Assembly (NCBI RefSeq): GCF_030486595.1
Contig: NZ_JAUJZH010000049.1
Span: 1 to 36,371, forward strand
Origin: Variovorax ginsengisoli
Lineage (GTDB): Bacteria; Pseudomonadota; Gammaproteobacteria; Burkholderiales; Burkholderiaceae_C
Length of the DNA stretch: 36,371 nt
Direction: 5' to 3'
Made by a program: the position numbers and the translations under genes. A model generated the notes under the pieces. That model was not told the DNA's origin. It was given only the letters and a program-made list of their open reading frames with translations, and did not search any database. Positions 14,282-21,689 of the stretch are shown in pieces. The first letter of the stretch is position 1, and the number at the start of each line of letters is the position of its first letter.

Positions 14282-15028
14282 TTGGACCAGGTACTCCTGA
14301 TCACCGGCGCCAGCCGGGGCATCGGCGCGGCGACCGCGCTGCAGGCCGCGCGCCGCGGCTGGGCCGTGGCGGTCAACTATGCCAGCAACTCGCTGGCCGC
14401 GGACGAGGTGGTGCGCAGCATTCGCGCCGCCGGCGGCACCGCGATCACGGTCCAGGCCGACGTCGGCGACGAGGCCCAGGTGATCGCCATGTTCGAGAAG
14501 GTCGACGCCAAGCTGGGCCGCCTGACGGCGCTGGTCAATAACGCCGGCGTGGTCGACATGCAGGCCCGGGTCGACCAGATGAGCGTGGCGCGGCTCGAGC
14601 GCATGCTGCGCATCAACGTGATCGGCAGCTTCGTCTGCGCCCGTGAGGCGGTGCGGCGCATGAGCACCCAGCACGGCGGCAGCGGCGGCGTGATCGTCAA
14701 CCTCTCGAGCGCGGCCGCGCGGCTCGGCTCGCCGGGGCAGTACGTGGACTACGCCGCCAGCAAGGGGGCGATCGAGAGTTTCACGGTCGGGCTGGCCAAG
14801 GAGGTGGCCGGCGAGGGCATCCGGGTCAACGCGGTGCGCCCGGGCCTGATCGACACCGAGATCCACGCCTCGGGCGGCCTGCCCGACCGCGCCTTCCAGC
14901 TCGCCGCCACCGTGCCGATGAAGCGCACCGGCAGCGCCGACGAGGTGGCGAACGCCATCGTCTGGCTGCTGTCGCCCGAGGCCAGCTATGTCACGGGCAC
15001 CGCTCTCGACGTCACGGGTGGTCGCTGA
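14282..15028 (+). CDS. Short-chain dehydrogenase/reductase (SDR)
   Basis: 248 residues, classical SDR: cofactor motif TGASRGIG (8-15), NNAG (86-89), catalytic Ser142/143, Tyr157 and Lys161 (YAASK), and the C-terminal YVTGTALDVTGGR. The residues after strand 2 (NYASNS) suggest NADP(H) preference. It is probably a glucose-dehydrogenase/FabG-like oxidoreductase; the substrate is unknown. It begins with TTG at 14282, preceded by AGGAGG with six bases between. Its stop overlaps the marC start (TGATG), so the two are translationally coupled. Confidence 0.9.
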   Translation: MDQVLLITGASRGIGAATALQAARRGWAVAVNYASNSLAADEVVRSIRAAGGTAITVQADVGDEAQVIAMFEKVDAKLGRLTALVNNAGVVDMQARVDQMSVARLERMLRINVIGSFVCAREAVRRMSTQHGGSGGVIVNLSSAAARLGSPGQYVDYAASKGAIESFTVGLAKEVAGEGIRVNAVRPGLIDTEIHASGGLPDRAFQLAATVPMKRTGSADEVANAIVWLLSPEASYVTGTALDVTGGR

Positions 15029-15684
15029 TGGCCACGCCCGCGATGGACATGATCAAGCCGCTGATCACGCTGCTGGCCATCGTGAACCCGCTGGCGATCG
15101 TGCCTTTCTTCATCCACTACACCCAGGGCTGCACCGACCTCCAGCGCAAGCGCACCGCCTGGGTGTCGGCCTTCAGCGCCTTCGTCGTGATCGCGGTCAG
15201 CGCGTTGCTGGGGCTGCAGCTGCTGTCGTTCTTCGGCATCTCGATCGCGAGCTTCCAGGTCGGCGGCGGCATGCTGCTCCTGATCAGCTCGCTGTCGATG
15301 CTGAACGCCGAGCCGGCGGAGTCCAAGACCAACAAGGACGAGATCCGCGCCACCGAGGTCAAGGCCTCGCTCGGCGCCTCGATCGCGGTCGTGCCGCTCA
15401 CCATCCCGCTCTTGACCGGCCCGGCAACGATGTCGACGGTGGTCATCTTCGCCGACCGCACGCAGCATGTCTGGGAGCTGGCGATCCTGGTCGGCTACGG
15501 CGTGGTGATCGGCCTCGCGACCGGCGTCACCTTCTCGCTGGCCGAGCCGATCGCGCGGGTGCTCGGCAAGACCGGCATCAACGTGATGACACGGCTGATG
15601 GGCCTGATCCTCGCGGCGCTGGCGGTCGAGGTGATGGCCGACGGACTAGGCACCCTCTTCCCGGTGCTGCACCGCGCGGCCTGA
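15028..15684 (+). CDS. MarC family integral membrane protein
   Basis: 218 residues with about six membrane helices and the family's conserved stretches (LLAIVNPLAIVPFFIHYT, ASIAVVPLTIPLLTGPATMS, RLMGLILAALAVEVMADGL). MarC was once linked to multidrug resistance through its place next to marRAB, but that role was not upheld and the transported compound is unknown. The ATG shares one base with the SDR stop codon. The gene converges on the phosphoesterase gene four bases away. Confidence 0.9.
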   Translation: MATPAMDMIKPLITLLAIVNPLAIVPFFIHYTQGCTDLQRKRTAWVSAFSAFVVIAVSALLGLQLLSFFGISIASFQVGGGMLLLISSLSMLNAEPAESKTNKDEIRATEVKASLGASIAVVPLTIPLLTGPATMSTVVIFADRTQHVWELAILVGYGVVIGLATGVTFSLAEPIARVLGKTGINVMTRLMGLILAALAVEVMADGLGTLFPVLHRAA

Positions 15685-15688
15685 AGCG

Positions 15689-16141
15689 CTACAGCGCGAC
15701 CAGCCGCGGCGTGATCGCGTCGCCCTCGATGCGCAGTTCGGCGACCGAGATCGGCAGCTTGAAGCGGCGCGGACCGGCGCTGCCCGGATTGAGGTAGAGC
15801 ACCGGGCCGCGCTGCTCGGCCAGCGGGCGGTGCGAATGGCCGGAGACCACGACCTGGATGCCGTCGGCCACGGGATCGATGCGCAACAGCGCCAGATCAT
15901 GGATCGCGAACAGCCGCAGGCCGCCCGCTTCCAGCAGCGCCGTCTCCGGCACGCCATCGGCCCAGGCGGCGCCGTCGTTGTTGCCGCGCACAACGGTCAA
16001 CGGTGCGATCGCCGCCAGGGCGTCGAGGATGCGCGGATCGCCGATGTCGCCGCCGTGCACGATCCGGTCGCTGCCCTGCAGGAAGGCCAGCGCCTCGGGC
16101 CGCAGCAGCCCGTGGGTGTCGGAGATCACGCCGATGCGCAT
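15689..16141 (-). CDS. Metallophosphoesterase (YfcE/MJ0936-type phosphodiesterase)
   Basis: 150 residues of the calcineurin-like phosphoesterase fold with all metal motifs: SDTHG (Asp8, His10), GGDI (Asp32), GNND (53-56), His81 and GHSH (101-104). The small YfcE/MJ0936 group hydrolyses model phosphodiesters; natural substrates are uncertain. The start MRIGVISDTH at 16141 is chosen because the longer reading adds 23 residues without family similarity. It lies 22 bases after the PqiC-type gene on the same strand and may be read from the same transcript. Confidence 0.9.
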   Translation of the reverse strand: MRIGVISDTHGLLRPEALAFLQGSDRIVHGGDIGDPRILDALAAIAPLTVVRGNNDGAAWADGVPETALLEAGGLRLFAIHDLALLRIDPVADGIQVVVSGHSHRPLAEQRGPVLYLNPGSAGPRRFKLPISVAELRIEGDAITPRLVAL

Positions 16142-16163
16142 GCGGCCGCCGGCGGCTCGGGTT

Positions 16164-16841
16164 TCAGCGGGCCTGGTCGACCCAGGCCACCAGCTCGGCC
16201 ACCACCGCATCGCTGGCCGCGGCCAGCGCCTTGACGCCGCCGGGACCGTCGGCGGTCGGGGCCGGCTTGCGGGCGGTGAAGCTGCGCTGGGCCAGCACCC
16301 GGTCGCCGCCGGGCTGGCTGCGGGTCAGGGTGGCGCTAACGCGGACCAGCCCGACGCTGCGCTCGGGCGATTCGAAGTACTGGCTGAATTCCTCGAGCGT
16401 CACGCGCAGGGAATCGGGCAAGCGGCCTTCGGTGCGGGCGATGGTGGCGCTCTCCTCGGGGCCGAGCACCGTATGGCCGGCCGACAGCCCTTCCCGCAGC
16501 CGCTGGCGCAGCAGTTGCGCCGGCGGCTGGCTCCAGCGCGACTGGCCGTAGGGTCGCAGTTCGTTCGAGTCGGCGTAGCCCAGGCGGTACAGCAGCTGGG
16601 TGCCGTCGAGCCGCGAATTGGCATCGACCTCGGCCAGCGCGATCATCGGCAGGGCGCGCGGCGCCGAGCCGGCGGCGCTCGCCGGCGGCGCGGCCGGCGC
16701 CGCCAGGCCGGGTCCGAAGTCGTAGAGGGCGGCGCGCGCGGGCTTGTCGGGCAGCGCGCCGCAGCCGGCCAGGCAGATCGCCGCCACGAGGCCGGCCAGG
16801 GAATTCTTCAGGGTCATGGACGTCATGGAAGGGGCCTTCAC
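16164..16841 (-). CDS. PqiC-type ABC-transport auxiliary lipoprotein
   Basis: 225 residues. The N-terminus has a lipoprotein signal with lipobox LAGC (Cys27, or near it if a later ATG at 16826 or 16817 is used), followed by GALPDKPARAALYDFGP, typical of the ABC_trans_aux (formerly DUF330) family. PqiC-like lipoproteins sit at the inner leaflet of the outer membrane and work with MCE proteins in lipid transport. The start codon overlaps the stop of the MlaD-like gene (ATGA), which supports coupling and a shared complex. Confidence 0.85.
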   Translation of the reverse strand: MKAPSMTSMTLKNSLAGLVAAICLAGCGALPDKPARAALYDFGPGLAAPAAPPASAAGSAPRALPMIALAEVDANSRLDGTQLLYRLGYADSNELRPYGQSRWSQPPAQLLRQRLREGLSAGHTVLGPEESATIARTEGRLPDSLRVTLEEFSQYFESPERSVGLVRVSATLTRSQPGGDRVLAQRSFTARKPAPTADGPGGVKALAAASDAVVAELVAWVDQAR

Positions 16842-17821
16842 GGACTGGCGGACGCCGCCGGCGCCGAAAAGCCGGGCTCGCCCGGGCCGGCGACCACGCC
16901 ACCGTTGCCGAACAGCAGCGATTGCGGGTTGTCGCTGATGCCGTCGGCGGCGCGGCCGAGCCGGCGCACCGCGCGCGAGGTGTCGTCGGCGACCCGGTTC
17001 ACGCGCGGCAGGGTCGCGTTGTTGAACGAATCGACGGCCAGCGCCAGCGACTTGGTGCCGTCGCCGAGGCGCTCGATCGGGCCGTCCTTGGCATTCAGGC
17101 GGGTCGCGGTCGCGTTGAAGCTGTTGGCGACCCGCGAGATGTCGGTGGCCGCGCCCTTGACCGCGACCATGGTGTCGCGGGTACGGTCGACCAGCGGCGG
17201 CAGCGCCTTGAGCGCCGGGTTGAGCCCGGTCTTGACCGTGTTGTCGAGCGACTTCGTGAGCTGGTTGGCGCTGGTCGCGGCGGCGGCGATGTTCTCGAGC
17301 GCGTCGGCGATCCGGTGCTGGTTGTCGTCGCCGAGCAGCAGGTTGACCTTCTTGGTGACCTCCTCGACGCGGCCGAGGATGACCTCGCCACGGTCCTGCA
17401 ACTGGGCCAGCAGCGAGGGCTTGAGCGGGATGCGCGGCGGATTGGCGTTGTCGGGCTGCAGCGAGACCTGCGATTCGCCCTTGTCGTCGAGCGCGATGAA
17501 GGCCAGCCCGGTGACGCCCTGGTAGCTCAGCGTCGCGAAGGTCGAGGTGGTGAGCGGCACCCGCTCGTCGACCGAGATGCGCACCCGCACGTTGCCCTTG
17601 ACCTTGGGGTCGAAGTCGATCGAGCTGACCCGGCCGACCGCGATGCCGCGGTAGCGCACCATCGCCTGCGGCTGCAGGCCACTCACCGCGTCGCGGGTGG
17701 ACAGTTCATACACGTTGCGCACCGTGTCGTCGCGCGTGAGCCAGACCACCAGCGCGACGAGCACGGCGACCAGGCCGAGCACGAAGGCCCCGGCGGCGAT
17801 GGCATGTGACTTGTTTTCCAT
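16838..17821 (-). CDS. MlaD-like MCE domain substrate-binding protein
   Basis: 327 residues: an N-terminal membrane helix (about residues 8-29), then one MCE domain (about 40-118, with VRYRGIAVGRVSSIDFDP and YQGVTGLAFIALDD), then a long helical C-terminal part. E. coli MlaD is about 183 residues, so the tail is much longer, as in MCE proteins that form a needle or tunnel across the periplasm. It is expected to form a hexamer on the permease. Its start is five bases after the ATPase gene's stop, and its stop overlaps the lipoprotein gene's start. Confidence 0.9.
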   Translation of the reverse strand: MENKSHAIAAGAFVLGLVAVLVALVVWLTRDDTVRNVYELSTRDAVSGLQPQAMVRYRGIAVGRVSSIDFDPKVKGNVRVRISVDERVPLTTSTFATLSYQGVTGLAFIALDDKGESQVSLQPDNANPPRIPLKPSLLAQLQDRGEVILGRVEEVTKKVNLLLGDDNQHRIADALENIAAAATSANQLTKSLDNTVKTGLNPALKALPPLVDRTRDTMVAVKGAATDISRVANSFNATATRLNAKDGPIERLGDGTKSLALAVDSFNNATLPRVNRVADDTSRAVRRLGRAADGISDNPQSLLFGNGGVVAGPGEPGFSAPAASASP

Positions 17822-17826
17822 GGCGG

Positions 17827-18654
17827 CTACCTTTCAGACAGCGGGACCGGCCGGCTGGCCGCCCCTTCGTGCAGTGCTTCCATGGCGCGCTGGCCGCGGC
17901 CACCGAGGAAGTACTCGTGGATGAACGGATGCGGATAGGCGATCACGTCGCGGGTGGTCCCGGAGACGATCACCTTCTGGTCGGCCAGCACCGCGATCCG
18001 GCTGCTGAGGTCGAACAGGGTGTCGAGGTCGTGCGTGATCATCACCACCGTGAGGCCAAGCTCGCGGTGCAGCCCGCGCAACAGGTCGCAGAAGCCGTCG
18101 GCGCTCTCGGGGTCGAGCCCGGCGGTCGGCTCGTCGAGCAGCAGCAAGGGCGGGTCCATGATCAGCGCGCGCGCCAGCGCCACCCGCTTGATCATGCCGC
18201 CCGACAGGTCGGACGGGCTCTTGGTGGCCTGCTGCGGACTCAGCCCGACCATCTGCAGCTTGACCAGCGCGGCGTCGCGGATCAGGTCGTCGGGCAGCAG
18301 CTTGAGTTCGCGCAGAGGGAAGGCGATGTTGTCGAGCACGCTGAAGGCCGAGAACAGCGCGCCGTGCTGGAACAGCATGCCGACATTGGCGGCGCCCATC
18401 GCGCTGAGCCGCGCGGGCGCATGGCCGAGCACGGTGACCTCGCCCTTGGTCGGATGCTCCAGCCCGAGGATCTGGCGCAGCAGCACCGTCTTGCCGGTGC
18501 CGGACCCGCCGACCAGCGACAGCACCTCGCCGCGCACGATCGTCAGGTCGAGGTCGCGGTGTACGACCTGGTCGCCGTCGGGCGACCTGAACACGGTCCA
18601 GAGCTTGCGGATCTCGACCACGCGCTCGGCGTCAGGCGGGATGATGAAGGTCAT
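17827..18654 (-). CDS. MlaF-like ABC transporter ATP-binding protein
   Basis: 275 residues with Walker A GGSGTGKT (49-56), the Q-loop region (LFQHGALF), signature LSGGM (150-154), Walker B LLLLDEP (170-176) and the H-loop THDLDT. The LSGGMIKRVALARAL variant is typical of the MlaF/Mkl group rather than ordinary importers. It drives lipid movement by the MlaE-like permease. The start MTFIIPPD at 18654 is chosen because the upstream reading enters the intergenic repeat; the purine-rich GGGGG at the repeat's edge lies just before the ATG and probably serves as ribosome-binding site. Confidence 0.92.
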   Translation of the reverse strand: MTFIIPPDAERVVEIRKLWTVFRSPDGDQVVHRDLDLTIVRGEVLSLVGGSGTGKTVLLRQILGLEHPTKGEVTVLGHAPARLSAMGAANVGMLFQHGALFSAFSVLDNIAFPLRELKLLPDDLIRDAALVKLQMVGLSPQQATKSPSDLSGGMIKRVALARALIMDPPLLLLDEPTAGLDPESADGFCDLLRGLHRELGLTVVMITHDLDTLFDLSSRIAVLADQKVIVSGTTRDVIAYPHPFIHEYFLGGRGQRAMEALHEGAASRPVPLSER

Positions 18655-18659
18655 TGGAG

Positions 18660-18735
18660 CCCCCACGCTCGGCACTTCGTGTCCTCGCTGCCCCCCGAGG
18701 GGGCGCGAGCTTGATTGGGGCGGCCCGGCGCGGCG
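18660..18735. repeat. GC-rich intergenic repeat, Comamonadaceae type (copy 2), inside the Mla-like operon
   Basis: The minus-strand order of blocks (GCCGGGCCGC, CCCCC, GGGGGG, ACACGAAGTG, GTGGGGGCTCC) matches copy 1 at 9966-10063. It fills nearly the whole 85-base gap between the permease stop (18740) and the ATPase start (18654). The paired C-run and G-run would form a strong hairpin in the transcript. Confidence 0.6.
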
Positions 18736-18739
18736 CTCA

Positions 18740-19948
18740 TCAGCGCAACCCCACGCCCTTGAACAGCACCGCGAACAGCGCATCGACCAGGATCACCACC
18801 GTGATCGAGGTCACCACCGAGGAGGTGGTGCCGCGGCCCAGGCTCTCGGTGTTGGGTTTCACCTTCATGCCGAAATAGCAGCCGATCAGCGCGATCAGGA
18901 TGCCGAACACCGCCGACTTGGACAGCGCGAGGTACAGGTTGGACATCGGCACCGCGCGCGGCAGCGCCGACAGGAAGTAGGCCGGCGAGATGTCGAGCGA
19001 CAGGTCGGCCGCGATCATGCCGCCGAACAGCGCCGCCATCGAGGTCCACATGCTGATCAGCGGCATCGTGATGGCCAGCGCCAGCACCCGCGGCATCACC
19101 AGCCGGAAACCGTGCGGGATGCCCATCACGCGCATCGCGTCGAGTTCCTCGGTAACCCGCATGACGCCGATCTGCGCCGTGATGGCCGAGCCGGAGCGGC
19201 CGGCGATCAGCACCGCCGCCAGCACGGGACCGAGTTCGCGGATCAGCGACAGGCCGAGGATGTTGACGATGAAGGTCTCGGCGCCGTACTGGCGCAATTG
19301 CTGCGATGTCAGGTAGGCCAGCACCACGCCGATCAGCAGGCCGACCAGCGCGGTGATCGGCAGCGCCGTGGTGCCGAACTGGTAGATCTGGCCCGAGAAG
19401 TCGCGCCACGGGCCGCGCAGCGGCGCCCGCAGCAGCTTGCCGACGTCGAGCACCAGCTGGCCGATGAGGCCGAGGAAATCGCGCGCCACGAACATCATGC
19501 GTGTCCCGTTGTGGGCGAAGTGCCTGAAGCGCTCGGCGAAGGTCACCGTGGGTTCGACCGGCGGGCTGCAGGTGTAGAGCGCAACCTGGTCCAGCACCGC
19601 CTTGTGCTGCGAATCCATTTCGAGCCGCGCCGGCCAGGCCTGGCCCCAGTGGTTCCACAGCAGCTGGGCGCCGATGTGGTCGAGCTGCTCGATCGGCCGC
19701 AGGTCCCAGGGCCGGCCCTGCTGCGCCGGCACGCCCTTGAGACTGTCCGACAGCGTGGTCCAGGCCGGCATCGACGACATCGCCAGCACGGTCCAGCGGC
19801 CGCTGGCGACGGCCCAGCGCCCGCCCGCCTGCTCGCGTTCGTCGACGCGCGGCTGCGTGCCCTGCGCTTCTTGCGCTTCGGCGGGCATCGGCGAATCGGT
19901 CGGCATGAGGGCGGCGGCAGGCGTAGAGCGAACGGAAGAACGCAGCAT
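18740..19948 (-). CDS. MlaE-like ABC permease with N-terminal extension (STAS-like)
   Basis: Up to 402 residues. The last ~260 form the MlaE permease domain with its typical stretches (TALPITALVGLLIGVVLAYL, ELGPVLAAVLIAGRSGSAI, MRVMGIPHGFRLVMPRVLAL). The first ~130 residues are soluble; VASGRWTV...LRPIEQLDHIGAQLLWNHWG looks like a STAS-type domain, the fold of MlaB. This suggests MlaB and MlaE are fused. The start is unresolved: ATGs at 19948, 19906 and 19888 all lack a good ribosome-binding site, and a weak promoter-like TACGAT overlaps the first. It heads the operon E-F-D-lipoprotein. Confidence 0.85.
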   Translation of the reverse strand: MLRSSVRSTPAAALMPTDSPMPAEAQEAQGTQPRVDEREQAGGRWAVASGRWTVLAMSSMPAWTTLSDSLKGVPAQQGRPWDLRPIEQLDHIGAQLLWNHWGQAWPARLEMDSQHKAVLDQVALYTCSPPVEPTVTFAERFRHFAHNGTRMMFVARDFLGLIGQLVLDVGKLLRAPLRGPWRDFSGQIYQFGTTALPITALVGLLIGVVLAYLTSQQLRQYGAETFIVNILGLSLIRELGPVLAAVLIAGRSGSAITAQIGVMRVTEELDAMRVMGIPHGFRLVMPRVLALAITMPLISMWTSMAALFGGMIAADLSLDISPAYFLSALPRAVPMSNLYLALSKSAVFGILIALIGCYFGMKVKPNTESLGRGTTSSVVTSITVVILVDALFAVLFKGVGLR

Positions 19949-20109
19949 CGTAACCGGGTGCGTTTGCGCCCAAGCTCCGGATTTCCGCCCCCGCGCGTAG
20001 GCGTTTCGCGCAACCCCCGGCGCTTTGCCACAATCGGCGGCTGGGCCGGATGGCCGCCGATTCCGATTTTTCTTCCCCCACTCGCCGGCGGCGCCGGCAG
20101 GAGAACGCC

Positions 20110-21627
20110 ATGCAGATGAGCAAGACCCCGATCCACCATTTCGTCGGCGGCCGCATAGCGGCCCCCCGATCCTCGCGCACCCAGGATGTCTTCAACCCCG
20201 CGACCGGCGCCGCCACCGGCAGCGTCGCGCTGGCCAACCGCGCCGACGTCGATGCCGCGGTGGCCGCCGCCCAGGCCGCCTTCCCGGCCTGGGCCGACAC
20301 GCCGCCGATCCGCCGCGCCCGCGTGATGTTCAAGTTCCTCGAGCTGCTCAACAAGCACAAGGACGAGCTGGCCCACCTGATCACGGCCGAGCACGGCAAG
20401 GTCTTCACCGACGCCCAGGGCGAGGTGACCCGCGGCATCGACATCGTCGAGTTCGCCTGCGGCATCCCGCAGCTGCTCAAGGGCGACTTCACCGACCAGG
20501 TCTCGACCGGCATCGACAACTGGACCCTGCGCCAGCCGCTCGGCGTGGTGGCCGGCATCACGCCCTTCAACTTCCCGGTGATGGTGCCGATGTGGATGTT
20601 CCCGGTGGCCATCGCGGCCGGCAACACCTTCGTGTTGAAGCCCAGCCCGATCGACCCGAGCCCCTCGCTGCGCATGGCCGAGCTGCTCAAGGAGGCCGGG
20701 CTGCCCGACGGCGTCTTCAACGTCGTGCAAGGCGACAAGGAGGCGGTCGACGCGCTGCTGGAGCACCCCGACGTCAAGGCCGTCAGCTTCGTCGGCTCGA
20801 CCCCGATCGCCAACCACATCTACGAGACGGGCGCCCGCCACGGCAAGCGCGTGCAGGCCCTGGGCGGCGCCAAGAACCACATGGTCGTGATGCCCGACGC
20901 CGACATCGAGCAGACGGTCGACGCCCTCATCGGCTCGGGCTACGGCTCGGCCGGCGAGCGCTGCATGGCGATCTCGGTGGCGATGCTGGTGGGCGACGTG
21001 GCCGATCGCGTGATGCCGCTGCTGACCGAGCGCGCGAAGACGCTCAAGGTGCTCAACGGTACGAACCTCGACGCCGAGATGGGCCCGATCGTCACCCGCG
21101 CGGCGCACGAGCGCATCACGGGCTACATCGCCCAGGGTGAGAAGGAAGGCGCCAAGCTGGTGGTGGACGGCCGCGGCTTCGACGCCAGCGTCGCCGGCGA
21201 AGGCTGCGGCGAGGGCTTCTGGATGGGCGGCACGCTGTTCGACCACGTCACGCCCGAGATGCGGATCTACAAGGAAGAGATCTTCGGCCCGGTGCTCTCC
21301 TGCGTGCGGGTGCACGACCTCAAGGAGGCGGTCGACCTGATCAACGCCCACGAGTTCGGCAACGGCGTGTCCTGCTTCACGCGCGACGGCAACGTGGCGC
21401 GCGAGTTCAGCCGGCGCATCCAGGTCGGCATGGTGGGCATCAACGTGCCGATCCCGGTGCCGATGGCCTGGCACGGCTTCGGCGGCTGGAAGAAGAGCCT
21501 GTTCGGCGACATGCACGCCTACGGCGAGGAAGGCGTGCGCTTCTACACCAAGCAGAAGTCGATCATGCAGCGCTGGCCGGAGAGCATCGGAAAGGGGGCC
21601 GAGTTCGTGATGCCGACCGCGAAGTAG
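20110..21627 (+). CDS. mmsA: CoA-acylating methylmalonate-semialdehyde dehydrogenase
   Basis: 505 residues of the aldehyde dehydrogenase superfamily. It converts methylmalonate semialdehyde to propionyl-CoA (and malonate semialdehyde to acetyl-CoA) in valine, thymine and inositol breakdown. Catalytic Cys285 lies in GERCMA and Asn154 in TPFNFP. The segment LGGAKNH (251-257) has Asn where hydrolytic ALDHs have Glu, the mark of the CoA-dependent group. The ATG at 20110 follows AGGAG with six bases between. mmsB is not adjacent; a GMC oxidoreductase gene follows after 62 bases. Confidence 0.95.
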   Translation: MQMSKTPIHHFVGGRIAAPRSSRTQDVFNPATGAATGSVALANRADVDAAVAAAQAAFPAWADTPPIRRARVMFKFLELLNKHKDELAHLITAEHGKVFTDAQGEVTRGIDIVEFACGIPQLLKGDFTDQVSTGIDNWTLRQPLGVVAGITPFNFPVMVPMWMFPVAIAAGNTFVLKPSPIDPSPSLRMAELLKEAGLPDGVFNVVQGDKEAVDALLEHPDVKAVSFVGSTPIANHIYETGARHGKRVQALGGAKNHMVVMPDADIEQTVDALIGSGYGSAGERCMAISVAMLVGDVADRVMPLLTERAKTLKVLNGTNLDAEMGPIVTRAAHERITGYIAQGEKEGAKLVVDGRGFDASVAGEGCGEGFWMGGTLFDHVTPEMRIYKEEIFGPVLSCVRVHDLKEAVDLINAHEFGNGVSCFTRDGNVAREFSRRIQVGMVGINVPIPVPMAWHGFGGWKKSLFGDMHAYGEEGVRFYTKQKSIMQRWPESIGKGAEFVMPTAK

Positions 21628-21689
21628 GCCGCGCACCGCCGCGGGCGGTGGCCGCATCCCCATAACGACAAGAGACAAGCAAGACCCGA

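Noticed and set aside
19543..21678. 711-codon minus-strand open frame over mmsA and the mlaE start
   Set aside because: It is a shadow of mmsA, which has clear ALDH motifs in the plus strand.
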